Made by a program: the position numbers and the translations under genes
Notes under the pieces: generated by a model
Database searches by the model: none
What the model was told of the DNA's origin: nothing
What the model saw: the letters and a program-made list of their open reading frames with translations, nothing else
Assembly: GCA_018136815.1 (NCBI GenBank)
Contig: CM030932.1
Span: 3,274,614-3,338,613, forward strand
Reading direction: 5' to 3'
Length of the DNA: 64,000 bases
Origin: Isochrysis galbana
Taxonomy: Eukaryota > Haptophyta > Isochrysidales > Isochrysidaceae
Part shown: in pieces, positions 43,272 to 52,469 of the stretch
How positions within the stretch are numbered: position 1 is the stretch's first letter
Layout of the letters: every line of letters starts with the position of its first letter

Positions 43272-44318
43272 ATGCGCAGGGCCCCGCGCCGCTCCTCGCA
43301 GGGAGAGACAGGAGCGGAGTCAACGGCTCCTCCATCGCAGGCCACCACGGAGCTCCTGCAGGCGATGCAGGCGCTGCAGGGCTGCATCTCCACCCTCGTG
43401 ACGCAGAACGCTGAGCAGGCCGAGGCGATCACGACGCTGAGTGCCACAAGCACGCAGCTGCTCGCCGAGGTGAAGGAGCTGTCGACGGAGGTATCTGAGC
43501 TCAAGCACGTCAGGGCCAACGCGGGAGATGCAGCACAGGAAGGCGCGCCGATGCTGGGCGGCATCCTGAGCACCCGCACCAAGGGCAAGAAGCGCCGCCG
43601 CAGCGCAGAGGAGGAGCTGGCCGAGATGAGGCAAGCGCTCGTTCAAGTACGCCCACGAGTCCTAACAGGAGGAGGACAACAACAGCGACCCAGCAAAGTC
43701 GACCCGGAAGTGCTCTTCAACTACCTACACAAAGACCGAAGGGTAAGCGAAGCCTCTGCGTGCCCTGTGCCACATCGTGATGTGGTGTCTGCCCACGCCC
43801 TCCCGTTCATGGCGCAGAGACTAAGGGAAGACATCCTGAACGTCTATAAGAGCAACATCTCTCAGGGCAATTTCTCTTACAAGGAAGCGGACCGGATCGC
43901 CACATTGCTCGAATGTATCAAGGCTATAGGTGCGTACCCACCCAACCGCTGCAGGATGGTGATGGCGGCGGCAGCCGCCTTCAATGTCCACCCCGAGGAG
44001 ATCAACTACCACGAGCTCATCTTCGTCTACATGGTGGCCTTGATGAAGCTCACGGTGCGCTCCCCGCACACCGCTCAGCTGAAGCAGCCATGCTCCTGAA
44101 GCAGCCATGTTGTTCGCACTCACCTCTTCCCGAATGCCACTTCGTCACCCCCCATGCAGTTTCAGGACAACCCATGGAACGGTCCGCATCAGAAGCCCGA
44201 CGACGAGAAGAGGCGCAAGCTCGGCTATGGGCGCATGGACAATTTGGAGCAGCTCCCTGGCCACCACAAGTACATCAAGGACTTTCTGGGCTCTCGGACA
44301 GCCTGCCGCACCAAGTGA
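43272..44318 (+). CDS. Coiled-coil protein of unknown function
   Basis: Three exons fit: 43272-43742, 43818-44054 and 44160-44318, about 288 residues. The first intron (75 nt, GT-AG) is a multiple of three and may be retained, giving 313 residues. The second (MKLT|GTGCGC to CATGCAG|TTTCAG) is needed to reach the final exon. Residues 20-100 are a Gln/Glu/Leu/Thr heptad region (coiled coil), followed by a KGKKRRR basic patch. The C-terminal part, PSKVDPEVLFNYLHKDRR to the end, is a compact polar/hydrophobic domain with FSYKEADRIATLLECIKAIGAYPPN and a terminal KLGYGRMDNLEQLPGHHKYIK. I do not recognise it. The frame is open upstream to a splice-acceptor-like GTGCAG at 43191, so a 5' exon may exist. 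The stop lies 18 bases before an N gap. Confidence 0.5.
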
Positions 44319-44336
44319 GGCCACCCCACCTCCCCA

Positions 44337-44436
44337 NNNNNNNNNNNNNNNNNNNNNNNNNNNNNNNNNNNNNNNNNNNNNNNNNNNNNNNNNNNNNNNN
44401 NNNNNNNNNNNNNNNNNNNNNNNNNNNNNNNNNNNN
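44337..44436. other. Assembly gap of 100 N
   Basis: Exactly 100 unknown bases between the coiled-coil gene's stop and the upstream region of the GTPase gene. Distance and order across it are not guaranteed. Confidence 0.99.
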
Positions 44437-44539
44437 GTCGGACCTCAATTTCTTTGATTGGGGACTCAATCAAGCACGCGGGCGACTCTCGCAGCCACCG
44501 AGTTCAACCCCCACCAGATGCTTCTCGCCTGCGGCGGGG

Positions 44540-44581
44540 TAGGGGTTAGGGCGAATCAGGGTTAGGGTTAAGCTTAGGGTT
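44540..44581. repeat. Telomere-like TTAGGG words
   Basis: AGGGGTTAGGG, AGGGTTAGGGTTA and CTTAGGGTT cluster within 42 bases, about 100 bases after the gap and 150 before the GTPase ATG. They may be interstitial telomere repeats or telo-box-type promoter elements. Confidence 0.7.
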
Positions 44582-44726
44582 GCGGCCTCGGGGTCCGGCA
44601 ACACGCAGGGATCGGAGGCCTCTGTCGCTCTGCCGGCGGCTCTTCTCTCTCCCACGGGGGGGGGGGCGGAGGAGAGCAAGCACGCGGCATAGAAAGTAGA
44701 GAGGGCCCCGCCCGCCGCGCGCGGGG

Positions 44727-46028
44727 ATGGCCGACGGCTCGGGCCGCGTGCCCGTCACGATTCTCACCGGCTTCCTTGGCGCGGGCAAGACGACGCTGCT
44801 GCGGCATGTGCTGGGGCAGAAGCACGGACTCAGGATCGCGGTCATCCAGAACGAGCTGTCTGCCACCACTGGCCTCGAGGCCGCCACGATGCGTGGGCCA
44901 AACGGCGAGTGGTTCGAGAAGTGGATGGAGCTCGCCAACGGCTGCGTCTGCTGCGAGGTGCGCGACGAGCTGCCCTTCGCGATCGAGCGGTTGATGGAGG
45001 CGAAGGGGCGCTTCGACCACGTCATCATCGAGACCACCGGCATGGCCGACCCGGGCCCGGTCGCCGCATCGCTCTGGTTGGACGACGAGCTCGAATCGCC
45101 ACTCGCTCTCGATGCCATCATCACGCTCGTCGACGCGCAGCACGCTATGCGCCAGTTGGACACGGTCGAATCGTGCCGGCAGATTGCTTCTGCTGACCTC
45201 ATCGTCCTCAACAAGTGCGACTGCGTCGGCGAGGCTGAGCTCTCGCGCCTTTCGGAGCATCTGCGCTCCATCAACGCCCTCGCGCCCATCCGTTCCACCA
45301 CACACTCGCGCCTGCCCCTGGAGGCCATCTTCAATCTGCATGCGTACGAGCGCGACCAGGGCGTTCGCACACTTGCGCTCGCGAAGAACAGTGCCGTGGT
45401 CCAGTCGAGCAGCCGAAGAGCGAAAGAGGCCGGCGGTGAGGGCCCGGAGGGCGGCTCTGAGCTCCTGCGGGGCATGTGCGAGTGCTGCCGCCAGCCGGTC
45501 TGCAGCGCTTGCGAGTTGCCGAGGGAGGGAGGCGTCCCCGCGGACGGCGTGGGCGGGGTCCAGCCGCTTGCTCTAGGTGGGACCCACCCCCGAGCCACCC
45601 GCTTCTTACACCGCGATGGAAGATTCGGCACGGTTACCCTGTTGATGGGCAGCGTGCCGTTCCAGCTGGAGCCCTTACAGGCATACCTCGCAGCCCTTTT
45701 CTGGGAGGGTGAAGTAGGTGGTGAAGCGCCATTGGGAGGCGAGGGTGAGGCTGCCGAAAAGGTGGAGGTGTATCGTGCAAAGGGTGTGGTATCTATCTTT
45801 CGTGGGCAGGCCGCCGGCGCAGGAGGAGCGACCAACCAACCCAGCGGTGCCCCGCTGCGATACACCTTGCAAGCAGTGCACGAGACGTGGGAGCTCACAG
45901 AGGCCACCCCATGGGAAGAAGAAGATGCGCCCGAGAGTCGCTTCGTCTTCATCGGACGCAATCTAGATGGCGACGTGCTCCGTAGCAAGCTGGAATCGTG
46001 CCGTGTTCCATCCAACCACTCAGAATGA
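44727..46028 (+). CDS. CobW/COG0523 family metal-chaperone GTPase
   Basis: A 433-residue single-exon ORF. This G3E GTPase family delivers zinc or other metals to client proteins. It has Walker A GFLGAGKTT at 15-23, the family CxCC metal motif GCVCC at 72-76, ETTGMADP (switch II) near 100-108, and NKCD for guanine near 160. The C-terminal CobW domain follows (RFLHRDGRFGTVTLLMG, then PLRYTLQAVHETWEL). Two things are odd. The eukaryotic ZNG1 N-terminal CPELVP-type client motif is absent. Between the GTPase and C-terminal domains, near residues 249-262, lies an extra Cys cluster, MCECCRQPVCSACEL, which could bind another metal. The ATG in a GCGGGG-ATGG context is the first in frame. Likely cytosolic, since no leader is visible. 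Confidence 0.9.
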   Translation: MADGSGRVPVTILTGFLGAGKTTLLRHVLGQKHGLRIAVIQNELSATTGLEAATMRGPNGEWFEKWMELANGCVCCEVRDELPFAIERLMEAKGRFDHVIIETTGMADPGPVAASLWLDDELESPLALDAIITLVDAQHAMRQLDTVESCRQIASADLIVLNKCDCVGEAELSRLSEHLRSINALAPIRSTTHSRLPLEAIFNLHAYERDQGVRTLALAKNSAVVQSSSRRAKEAGGEGPEGGSELLRGMCECCRQPVCSACELPREGGVPADGVGGVQPLALGGTHPRATRFLHRDGRFGTVTLLMGSVPFQLEPLQAYLAALFWEGEVGGEAPLGGEGEAAEKVEVYRAKGVVSIFRGQAAGAGGATNQPSGAPLRYTLQAVHETWELTEATPWEEEDAPESRFVFIGRNLDGDVLRSKLESCRVPSNHSE

Positions 46029-46785
46029 GGGCAACGCTAAGGAGTGTACCTTCTAGCCTCGAGGCAAAACCCATCGCTTGCGGGAGATGATGGTGCTAGC
46101 ATGAAGCATAGCACAGGGTGGGAAGAGCTTGCAGATTTCTGAGTCTCCGCCTCAATACACGAGTGGCGCCACGTGAAGACAGTGGAGGGAGTAACCAGCA
46201 CGCCTCACATTTGGGACACCAAGCATTCAGGTGGGAGGGGCACCGACGGGCGCCGGAGGGGGGGCGCAGCTGTCCACCCCATGAGGCCTCCCGGCCTTGC
46301 TGCTGCCGTCGGTGCGCTGAAGCGCCGTGTTGCAGGTAGGGGGGCCGGTGCGTGTTGCTGCCTCTATTGCGCCCGCGCATATTCGATCATAGTTTGAGCG
46401 CCGCCGCGCTAAGATGGAGTGAAATGGCTAGGAGGCGCTTTTGCGAGGTCATGTCGGATGAGGGGCTCTCAGCTGGATGTGTGGGTGTGTGTAGCTATCG
46501 CCCATGGACCGCAGCGCACGTCCGGGCGACGAATGCGAACAGCAAGCCTAGATGTGAAAGACGGAAACATTAGTATCATTAGTCATTAGTTTTTCGTAGT
46601 CGTAGACATAAAAACAATGTTCATTCAATGTTTTTCAAACACCCTTTGTTTCTTTTTTTTGCCACCCTTTGCTTTTGAGCGGGGTTGAGGGGCGCCCGTG
46701 CGCGAGCGACGCGTGTGCCTAGAGATTTGTCGCGGGTGGTTTTGCGTGGTGTGCACCGTACAACTTATAGTGAGATGAGAAGGGG
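46029..46785. other. Intergenic, no gene supported
   Basis: 3' flank of the GTPase gene and A/T-richer sequence. Only short ORFs without recognisable content. Confidence 0.5.
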
Positions 46786-46860
46786 GAGAGGGCCGCATGA
46801 GTCGAGCCGTGATCTCTCCCCTACTCTCCTTTGTTCGCTTGTGTGAGTCTCTCACACTAT
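46786..46860 (-). repeat. Inverted copy of 34771-34855
   Basis: GGGAGAGGGCCGCATGAGTC, GAGCCGTGATCTC and GCTTGTGTGAGTCTC are the reverse complement of the 34.8-kb sequence, next to T-rich element ends in both places. Confidence 0.8.
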
Positions 46861-47056
46861 CGTCCCCCCGTGTCCCGTGTGTGCGTTTGATTTGTGAGCG
46901 ATAATGTTAGTGTGCCCTGTGCGTTCAGTGGCCCCCATTGGTATCTTCTATTTAACTTGTGATGAAGTAACAGGATGCGCGGCGCGCCGCGCCGCGGTCT
47001 CATCCTCAAGCCACAGGGGGCCGCGTTGCGGTCTCCCTGTGATATGGATATGGAGC

Positions 47057-47240
47057 GGCTGGAACTAAGTTTATACTTGGTTCGCCCATGGGGGGGCACG
47101 AGCCCCCCTCTCTCTCCACTCCTCCCCTGCCATGGGGGAGGAACCACTCACTCTCCTGGCAAGCCTGATGGCTTGCCAGGAGCACACAGCCCTGCCGACT
47201 CATTCCTCTCCCCACAGGCCCGCCTGACTCCTCGCCCAAG
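47057..47240 (-). mobile_element. R1-family 3' fragment
   Basis: Starts at AACTAAGTTTATACTTGG and continues through CCATGGGGGGGCACGAGCC, CTCCACTCCTCCCCTGCCATG and CTGGCAAGCC, the reverse complement of the right end at 12480-12611 and 24750-24895. Only the terminal 180 bp are present. Confidence 0.8.
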
Positions 47241-47499
47241 CCGCGGTGGTTGCCTCATGGGTATTATGGATACATCCATTATCCATCCGCTTCTACTATT
47301 ATAATCTCCTTGCGTGGGGAGTCCTGCAGCTTCCCCCGCGGGCCTTACGGGTTCCCCCGCCGCGTGCGCGTGAATGTAGTAAGAATCTTATCCGGCGATA
47401 CACGATTGGCGATGCGATCGGCGATGGCGCTCTGCCTCGCCGAAGCCGCTGTGGTTGCCTCATGGGGACGACTCTGCGGCTTTCCGTATACCGGTGCGA

Positions 47500-49010
47500 T
47501 TCGTCTGCCGAGATCAGCCAGTACCCCAGTTCATCCACAAGTCCAAGCGACGTGCTCCCACCATAGCACTCGCCGGGTCGGATCCGTTCCCTAAAGGAGT
47601 CATGCAGGCATCCACGATACGCGATCCCAACTCCAGCGGGCGCGCGATTCCACAAGCCACGGTCTACCACCGACTCGGTTTTCCTTACCATGAGCAATGG
47701 TCACTCATACCATCCGGCACGGTTGGCCACGGCATCCCTCCAAAGACTAGGGTTTCAACAAACATACCCGTCCGTGAAGCCATCATCCAAGGCAGAGCCA
47801 GAGCCGCCCCTTTCTACAAGGAAGTCGGACCAGCGTCGTCTCAACCTGTGCCTAGGGCTATGACCTAATAATAATCTATCTGAGCATTAGTACCACTACT
47901 CTCACTAGCCCGGTACTAACACGACAGCCCTCAGCGCACCTGCCCGTACACCTTGGCGCGTGCTGTTGTCACAGATACATACTCCTATGCACCCTTCCAC
48001 ATCTCCCCCCTCGCAGGCCCCCGGCTCCCATTCTAACTCCCCACAAGTTAAAATGAGGGAAAACCCATTGAGGCGGTCCGGTCGACGCCGGCCGACTCTC
48101 CGGGAAAAAGCACCGGGGGGGGGGGGAGGAACCTCTCGTCAAAAAAGGAGAACGGCCCTTACAGCTCGCGCCGCGAGCGGTCCTCGAAGAAATAAATGTC
48201 TGCGCCCCCCGATACCTGCCACAGGGACGTCTTGAGCCACTCCCTTCTTCTCGCCCCTCCTGTCGCCAGCCGCCCCCCTTCGCCCGTTTGCTAACGCAAA
48301 CGGGGCTCGTTTCTCACCACACTCCATCGGGGGGGTGCAAATCCCCCCCTCTCCCTCGTTCCATTCTCTTCCGCCCCGGTCCCTGCGGCGCGTCGCCATG
48401 CGGCGCGCCATGGCCTGCTCTCAGAGGTCCTTCAGGGGCGCCCAGAGGGCCAGCAAGGGCAGCTCAGGGGGCAGTGGAGGCTGGGGCTCAGCCCCTGGCC
48501 CCTCCTGCCTCTCCCTCGCTCGCCTCGCTGGCCTTGGGTGCCGCCCTGAGGCCCCTGTCTGCCTGGCGACCAGGGATGGGGGGGGGAGTCAGTACGAGAG
48601 CAGGCCCATGCGGGCCTGGGAGTGCGGCTCGCGGCCCGCGCCCACTAGGGGTCTGGGCTGTATTGATGAGTGCCCTGCCCCTGCCAGAGGGCAGGGGCTG
48701 GGGTTGAATGTACGGGCCCACCCCGGGGGGTGTCCGCAATGGAGAGAGGGGGGCGCGAGGCCCCCATTGACCCCCACTTATAAAAGTAGGTTCCCTAGGG
48801 CTATGACCTACATGGACTTTGCCGGCCCCCTCCTGCCGAGCGTCATATTCCAATACACATGCTACTGTGGCACCGTTGACGCTGGCAGCGGCTACGCTAG
48901 GATTTGGCCCGACCGGCACATGACCGCTGAAGTCGCCACCACCAGCCTCGTAAATTTCATAGCCGACGTCTCCTCAAAGATGGGCTTCATCAGCGAGCGG
49001 TACAAGCCAT
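47500..49010 (+). pseudogene. Copia-type pol remnant split by an insertion
   Basis: Left part (to 47867): an open frame with ATVYHRLGFPYHEQW, like the GAG-pre-integrase YHRLG motif, and AREA-type basic segments up to SSQPVPRAMT. Right part (48794 on): RAMTYMDFAGPLLPSV, YTCYCGTVDAGSGYARIWP and MTAEVATTSLVNFIADV, which follow the Copia integrase core order (DF-GP, then VD-S-Y with the catalytic Asp, then a helix). The two halves are separated by exactly one insertion with a target duplication. Removing it rejoins the frame, so the pol frame was open when the insertion occurred. Similarity fades after about 49010. Confidence 0.75.
47868..48793 (+). mobile_element. 926-bp non-autonomous insertion with 17-bp TSD
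   Basis: Flanked by identical 17-bp CCTAGGGCTATGACCTA at 47851-47867 and 48794-48810. The left 400 bp equal the R2 repeat at 18402-18790. The right 500 bp are an R1-like body (GGGGGCAGTGGAGGCTGGGG, CCTGTCTGCCTGGCGACCAG) ending in CCCCCATTGACCCCCACTTA and TAAAAGTAGG. No transposase or reverse transcriptase. A long TSD without terminal inverted repeats or poly-A is unusual. A long TSD suggests target-primed retrotransposition, but the mechanism is open. Confidence 0.8.
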
Positions 49011-49494
49011 CCCGTTACGTTAGTTATCTACGTGTTACTGTGAATGTGCGTGTGATAGTGGTGTGGGAGAATTATAAGAGGAATTTTATCCGGTTCTGTT
49101 CTGGAGAGAGCGCGAGCGATGACGTCGCTCTCACTCCTCTCGGCCGCCCTGGTCACCATGATGGTGCCAGGGCGATAGATCCCTGCTCCTCGTCCTCGTG
49201 TCGGGATTGTCCTGCGTGCGAACTTAGTTCTTAGTTGTGCGTGGTGCCTCTAATCGTCTCGTCTTCCGGCTGCTTTCCGGGGTGGCTATTACAACCAAGT
49301 GTGTCACTCGCAGACGCAGGTGAAGGCGCGGGTGAAGATGTCGTCCCCGCAGGCCTTGCAAAGAAAGGCGAAAGACCCTGGCACCCTGGCAGAGCCCGGC
49401 CGGGGGCGGGCGTACGGGGCATCATGGCGCCCCGGCAACCGGCAACCAAGTACATTTAATTGCATGCACGTACATGCAACTCCTCGAAAAAGAC

Positions 49495-49590
49495 GCGAAA
49501 CTTGCGAAACTTATTGCGAAACTTGGGTGGATTGATGCGAAACTTTGCAAAACTTTTGCGCGAAACTTGGGGGGGTCCGGCGCGAAACTC
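49495..49590. repeat. Iterated GCGAAACTT motif
   Basis: Six copies of GCGAAACT(T/C) at 49495, 49504, 49516, 49537, 49560 and 49582, plus a degenerate TGCAAAACTT at 49546, all in one orientation with irregular spacing of 0-14 bases. Confidence 0.9.
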
Positions 49591-49608
49591 TTACCAGGTC
49601 CTATCCCT

Positions 49609-49661
49609 ATCCATGATAGATATGCATCTATGATGCACATATCATGGATGTATCCATGATA
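49609..49661. repeat. Palindromic repeat, copy of 21178-21230
   Basis: ATCCATGATAGATATGCATC then TATGATGCACATATCATGG and ATGTATCCATGA, nearly identical to the 21.2-kb copy. A partial third copy is at 49861-49905. Confidence 0.85.
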
Positions 49662-49735
49662 CCTGGTCGCCGCGATGGTGCCAGGGCGATAACCGCCTGC
49701 CACTGGAAACCTCATACACCCAGCCCCTAGGTAGC

Positions 49736-49860
49736 GCACGAGGGGACGAGCCGCAAGGCAGGTGGAGGGGGGGGTAAGGGGAGCGGGCGTGGCGTGACTG
49801 CATCGATGTTGTGCAGGGTCGCGCGCGCGGCGAGACTATCAAGAATTTTTTTAAAGAGGT
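49736..49860 (-). repeat. Dispersed repeat fragment, copy of 23390-23536
   Basis: GGGACGAGCCGCAAGGCAGG, GCAGGGTCGCGCGCGCGGCG and AGACTATCAAGAATTTTTTT match 23.4 kb in the same order. It is followed by GGTTAGAATGAGCATCC of the palindromic repeat. Confidence 0.65.
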
Positions 49861-50354
49861 TAGAATGAGCATCCATGATGCATGATATGGACGTATCCAT
49901 AATAGTACAGTGGCCAGTGGCCAGGGGCCGGTTTAGGCTTGCTCTGGCTCTGGGGCTTGGGGAGGGCTCGGGCTCGGGGCTCGGGCAAGAGGCAAGAGCC
50001 ATATGGGAGGGGGGGGGGGGGGCGCTCCTCTGCGCTCTGCGAAGCGGGCCGCTCTGCGTAGCTCAAGACTCTAGTCTCTTGTGATCAGTGAGATGTCGTC
50101 CGCAGATTGGCTAATTCTGAAGTTATATCCGTGTTGGTCTACAGGTCTACGCCTTCCATGTCAGTGTCATTGTTTATTACTACTCCTCTCAAGTACTATT
50201 AGAGTGCGGAATTTCTCAATTCCTCGCTCTCTTCTATTCACTGCCGACGAGGCGTCTGTTCACAGGCAACGACACCCCCCCCCGCCACAGGCAGCGCGGG
50301 TCGGTGTTGAGGCGGCCGGCGCGGCTGTCTTGGGTCGCAAGCCAACTGAGGGAG

Positions 50355-50460
50355 AGGGAGGGGGGGGGGGGGGGGGGGGGGGGGGAGGGAGGGGGGGAGA
50401 GAGAGAGAGAGGGAGAGAGAGAGAGGGAGAGGGAGGGGGGGGGGGGGGGGGGGGGGGAGA
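50355..50460. repeat. G/GA polypurine tract
   Basis: Runs of up to about 27 G with interspersed GAGA, 90 bases before the MED21-like start codon. Probably in its 5' flank or UTR. G-quadruplex prone. The all-frame ORFs here are meaningless. Confidence 0.9.
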
Positions 50461-50549
50461 AAGGAGCACAAGCCGTGCCCCCCAACACATCTGCAACACA
50501 TCTGTTACACTCGCGCAAGGCTTCACTCACTGCGTTCCCTCCTCTCTGG

Positions 50550-51079
50550 ATGGCGGCGGCCGACGATGCAGCAATTTCCGATGCGGACGCAGCCGGCGTG
50601 CCTCCTCCTCCCGCGCCTCCCCTGCCGGATATAGTGGACCGGCTGCACACCAAGGTAACCGAGATGTGCGAGGCCTACTTCACCTCCATCGGCCACCTAC
50701 AATCAGTTGCGCCGCGCCTCGGCCCTGAACCGTCCGCCGCTGCTGCCGCCAACTTGTGCGCTGAGCCAGTCGGTGCGTTCGCGGGCGACATTTTGCGGCT
50801 TCACAGCGAATTTGACGCACTGGTCGGCGAGCTCGAGGCAGATCATCGTTCCGAGCAAGAACAGCTCGACGCCATGGCGGCTCTGCAGGCGCGCGCCGTG
50901 ATGCCTTTGGCCTGCATGCATAGCAATGCCTCGATCCCTCTGATTTCAACTGTCCATCGCACATGTAGATTGAGCTGGACCGGGCGAACGAAACAATCAA
51001 GACTAAAGTCGCGAAGGCCCACGAGCTGCACCTGGTGGTGCGGCAGGCGGTCGACTCGAGGTTGCAGGCTGAAAGATAG
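50550..51079 (+). CDS. MED21: Mediator subunit 21-like protein
   Basis: Two exons give 149 residues: 50550-50888 and 50969-51079. The join CTGCAG|GCGCGC to TGTAG|ATTGAG uses a GC donor; a GT donor at 50898 is also in phase and would add three residues. Med21 (Srb7) is a small helical subunit of the Mediator middle module that pairs with Med7 and links activators to RNA polymerase II. After an Ala/Pro-rich lead, the protein reads DIVDRLHTKVTEMCEAYFTS-IGHLQ (family pattern: DRLTQLQ...LA-xF..AIGxLQ), then the second helix FAGDILRLHSEFDALVGEL, and a final helix IELDRANETIKTKVAKAHEL. Length and helix order fit. Identity is low, so the call is probable and not certain. Confidence 0.6.
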
Positions 51080-52195
51080 CAGCTAGGCCAACGGGTCTAG
51101 TGGCAACTTGTGTGCTCAGCATCTTAAGCGCGGCGAGCTGTTGGACGCGCTACCAATGTGGCGTGTCTGTCGTTGCCACGATGTCCAGGTCCGGTATTCG
51201 AGGACAGCCCCCCCATCCAAGCATCCTTCCTTGATAGGATGCGCAGGATTGGTGGCCGGGGATTGTCCCCCTCCCAATCACTCGTCCCGCATGCATCCTT
51301 CGTTCCTGTATCCGGAATTGAGGGCAGCCTCCCCTGCACCCATCCATGTCGCACACGCGCGCGTGTGTCATTCCGTATCGACAATGAGCAAGGCTATGCA
51401 CATGCACGCTCGGGCGCTGGAAGTTGTGGCGGCGTGGCGGCCGTGGGTGCAGTCGTAGCGTCCTTCGCAGAGCACAAATTGCGCGGCGGTGGGCGGGAGC
51501 TTCGTTGAGCTTAGGGCTGAGTAAGGCTGAGTCACTGAGTGTCACCTACAATATAGGCCAATATGCTTAAGCTCTTTCATCATAGAATAATCATACGTCA
51601 GACGGAATGGGTCCGGTTGCTAGAGAGAAAAAACATCTGAGAAACTTGTAGTGTAGTAATAATCTTACATCTTACCGCAACGAGCCTCAGCCGGAGATCA
51701 TAAACCCCAGCCGGAGACCACAAACACCCTACGTTGTCATTGCCAGCGTTGTATTTGTCCTTGCGATTGTTAAGTGTCTAGGAACAAGTAATGGCACTCA
51801 CACTCACTCTCATAAACATAGGGGATAGGCTACTACACAGGACACAGGGACTGTGATCTAATAGTTACTTGGTGTTAGATAGACAAGCATGATCTAATAC
51901 TAGAATCCAGAGGCCAGAGGTGTTAGATCTGATCTAACACCTCGCTCCTATTTCTCTTATATTGCATGTTTAGATAATTAGGGAACCGCAGAGAAGCCAG
52001 TCGACATGCGCACGCACGGCGTCCCCGGTGCACATGTAATTGCACCCGGGGACTGAATGCCAAAATTAGCCCAGCCTGAAAGCGCGCGCCGTAGGTGTTA
52101 AACATCGAGAATGGGTCATGTGTGAATATTGTTGTAAAAATGACTATGGACATTTGATGGCTCCATTCGATTGATGTCCCATGATTGACGGAACG
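51080..52195. other. Intergenic, no gene; one perfect palindrome
   Basis: No supported gene. At about 51918-51942 is a palindrome, AGGTGTTAGATC-T-GATCTAACACCT, with a related GGTGTTAGATAG at 51870. Otherwise the region is ordinary A/T-rich spacer. Confidence 0.5.
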
Positions 52196-52400
52196 ACACC
52201 TTGCCCCACTCTCTCACTGGCAAGCTCGCCTGCCTCGCGCGTCCTAGCCAGTCGTGGCCAGCCCATCGCTCCAACCCCCCCTCCCCCGCTGGTTGACAAG
52301 CAGATAGGTGCAGACTGGGGGCCCCAGAGGCTCGGGAGCGCCAGCGAGGGAGAGGCAGGGGAAGGGGAGGCCAGGGCCCAGCCCCAGCCTCCTCTGCCCT
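52196..52400 (-). mobile_element. R1-family fragment
   Basis: Reverse complement of the middle of the R1 body (CCAGCCCATCGCTCCAACC, GGGGGCCCCAGAGGCTCGG, CCAGCCCCAGCCTCCTCTGC). It abuts the 5'-truncated reverse transcriptase remnant. Confidence 0.8.
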
Positions 52401-52469
52401 ATAATGGAGGCATGATCGGCAGAGTCCTAGAAATCCAAGAATTTTCTAGGACGTGGTCCTAGTTTCTAG

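Noticed and set aside
44574-46015. Minus-strand ORFs of 489 and 255 residues
   Set aside because: They are antisense shadows of the CobW-type GTPase, whose plus-strand frame has all family motifs.
48335-49234. A 299-residue ORF covering the insertion end and the integrase fragment
   Set aside because: Its first half is the inserted element and only the part after 48794 is integrase-like; the join is a chance fusion.
49495-49590. Possible CRISPR array
   Set aside because: The repeat is only 9 bp, spacers are 0-14 bp and irregular, and the genome is eukaryotic.
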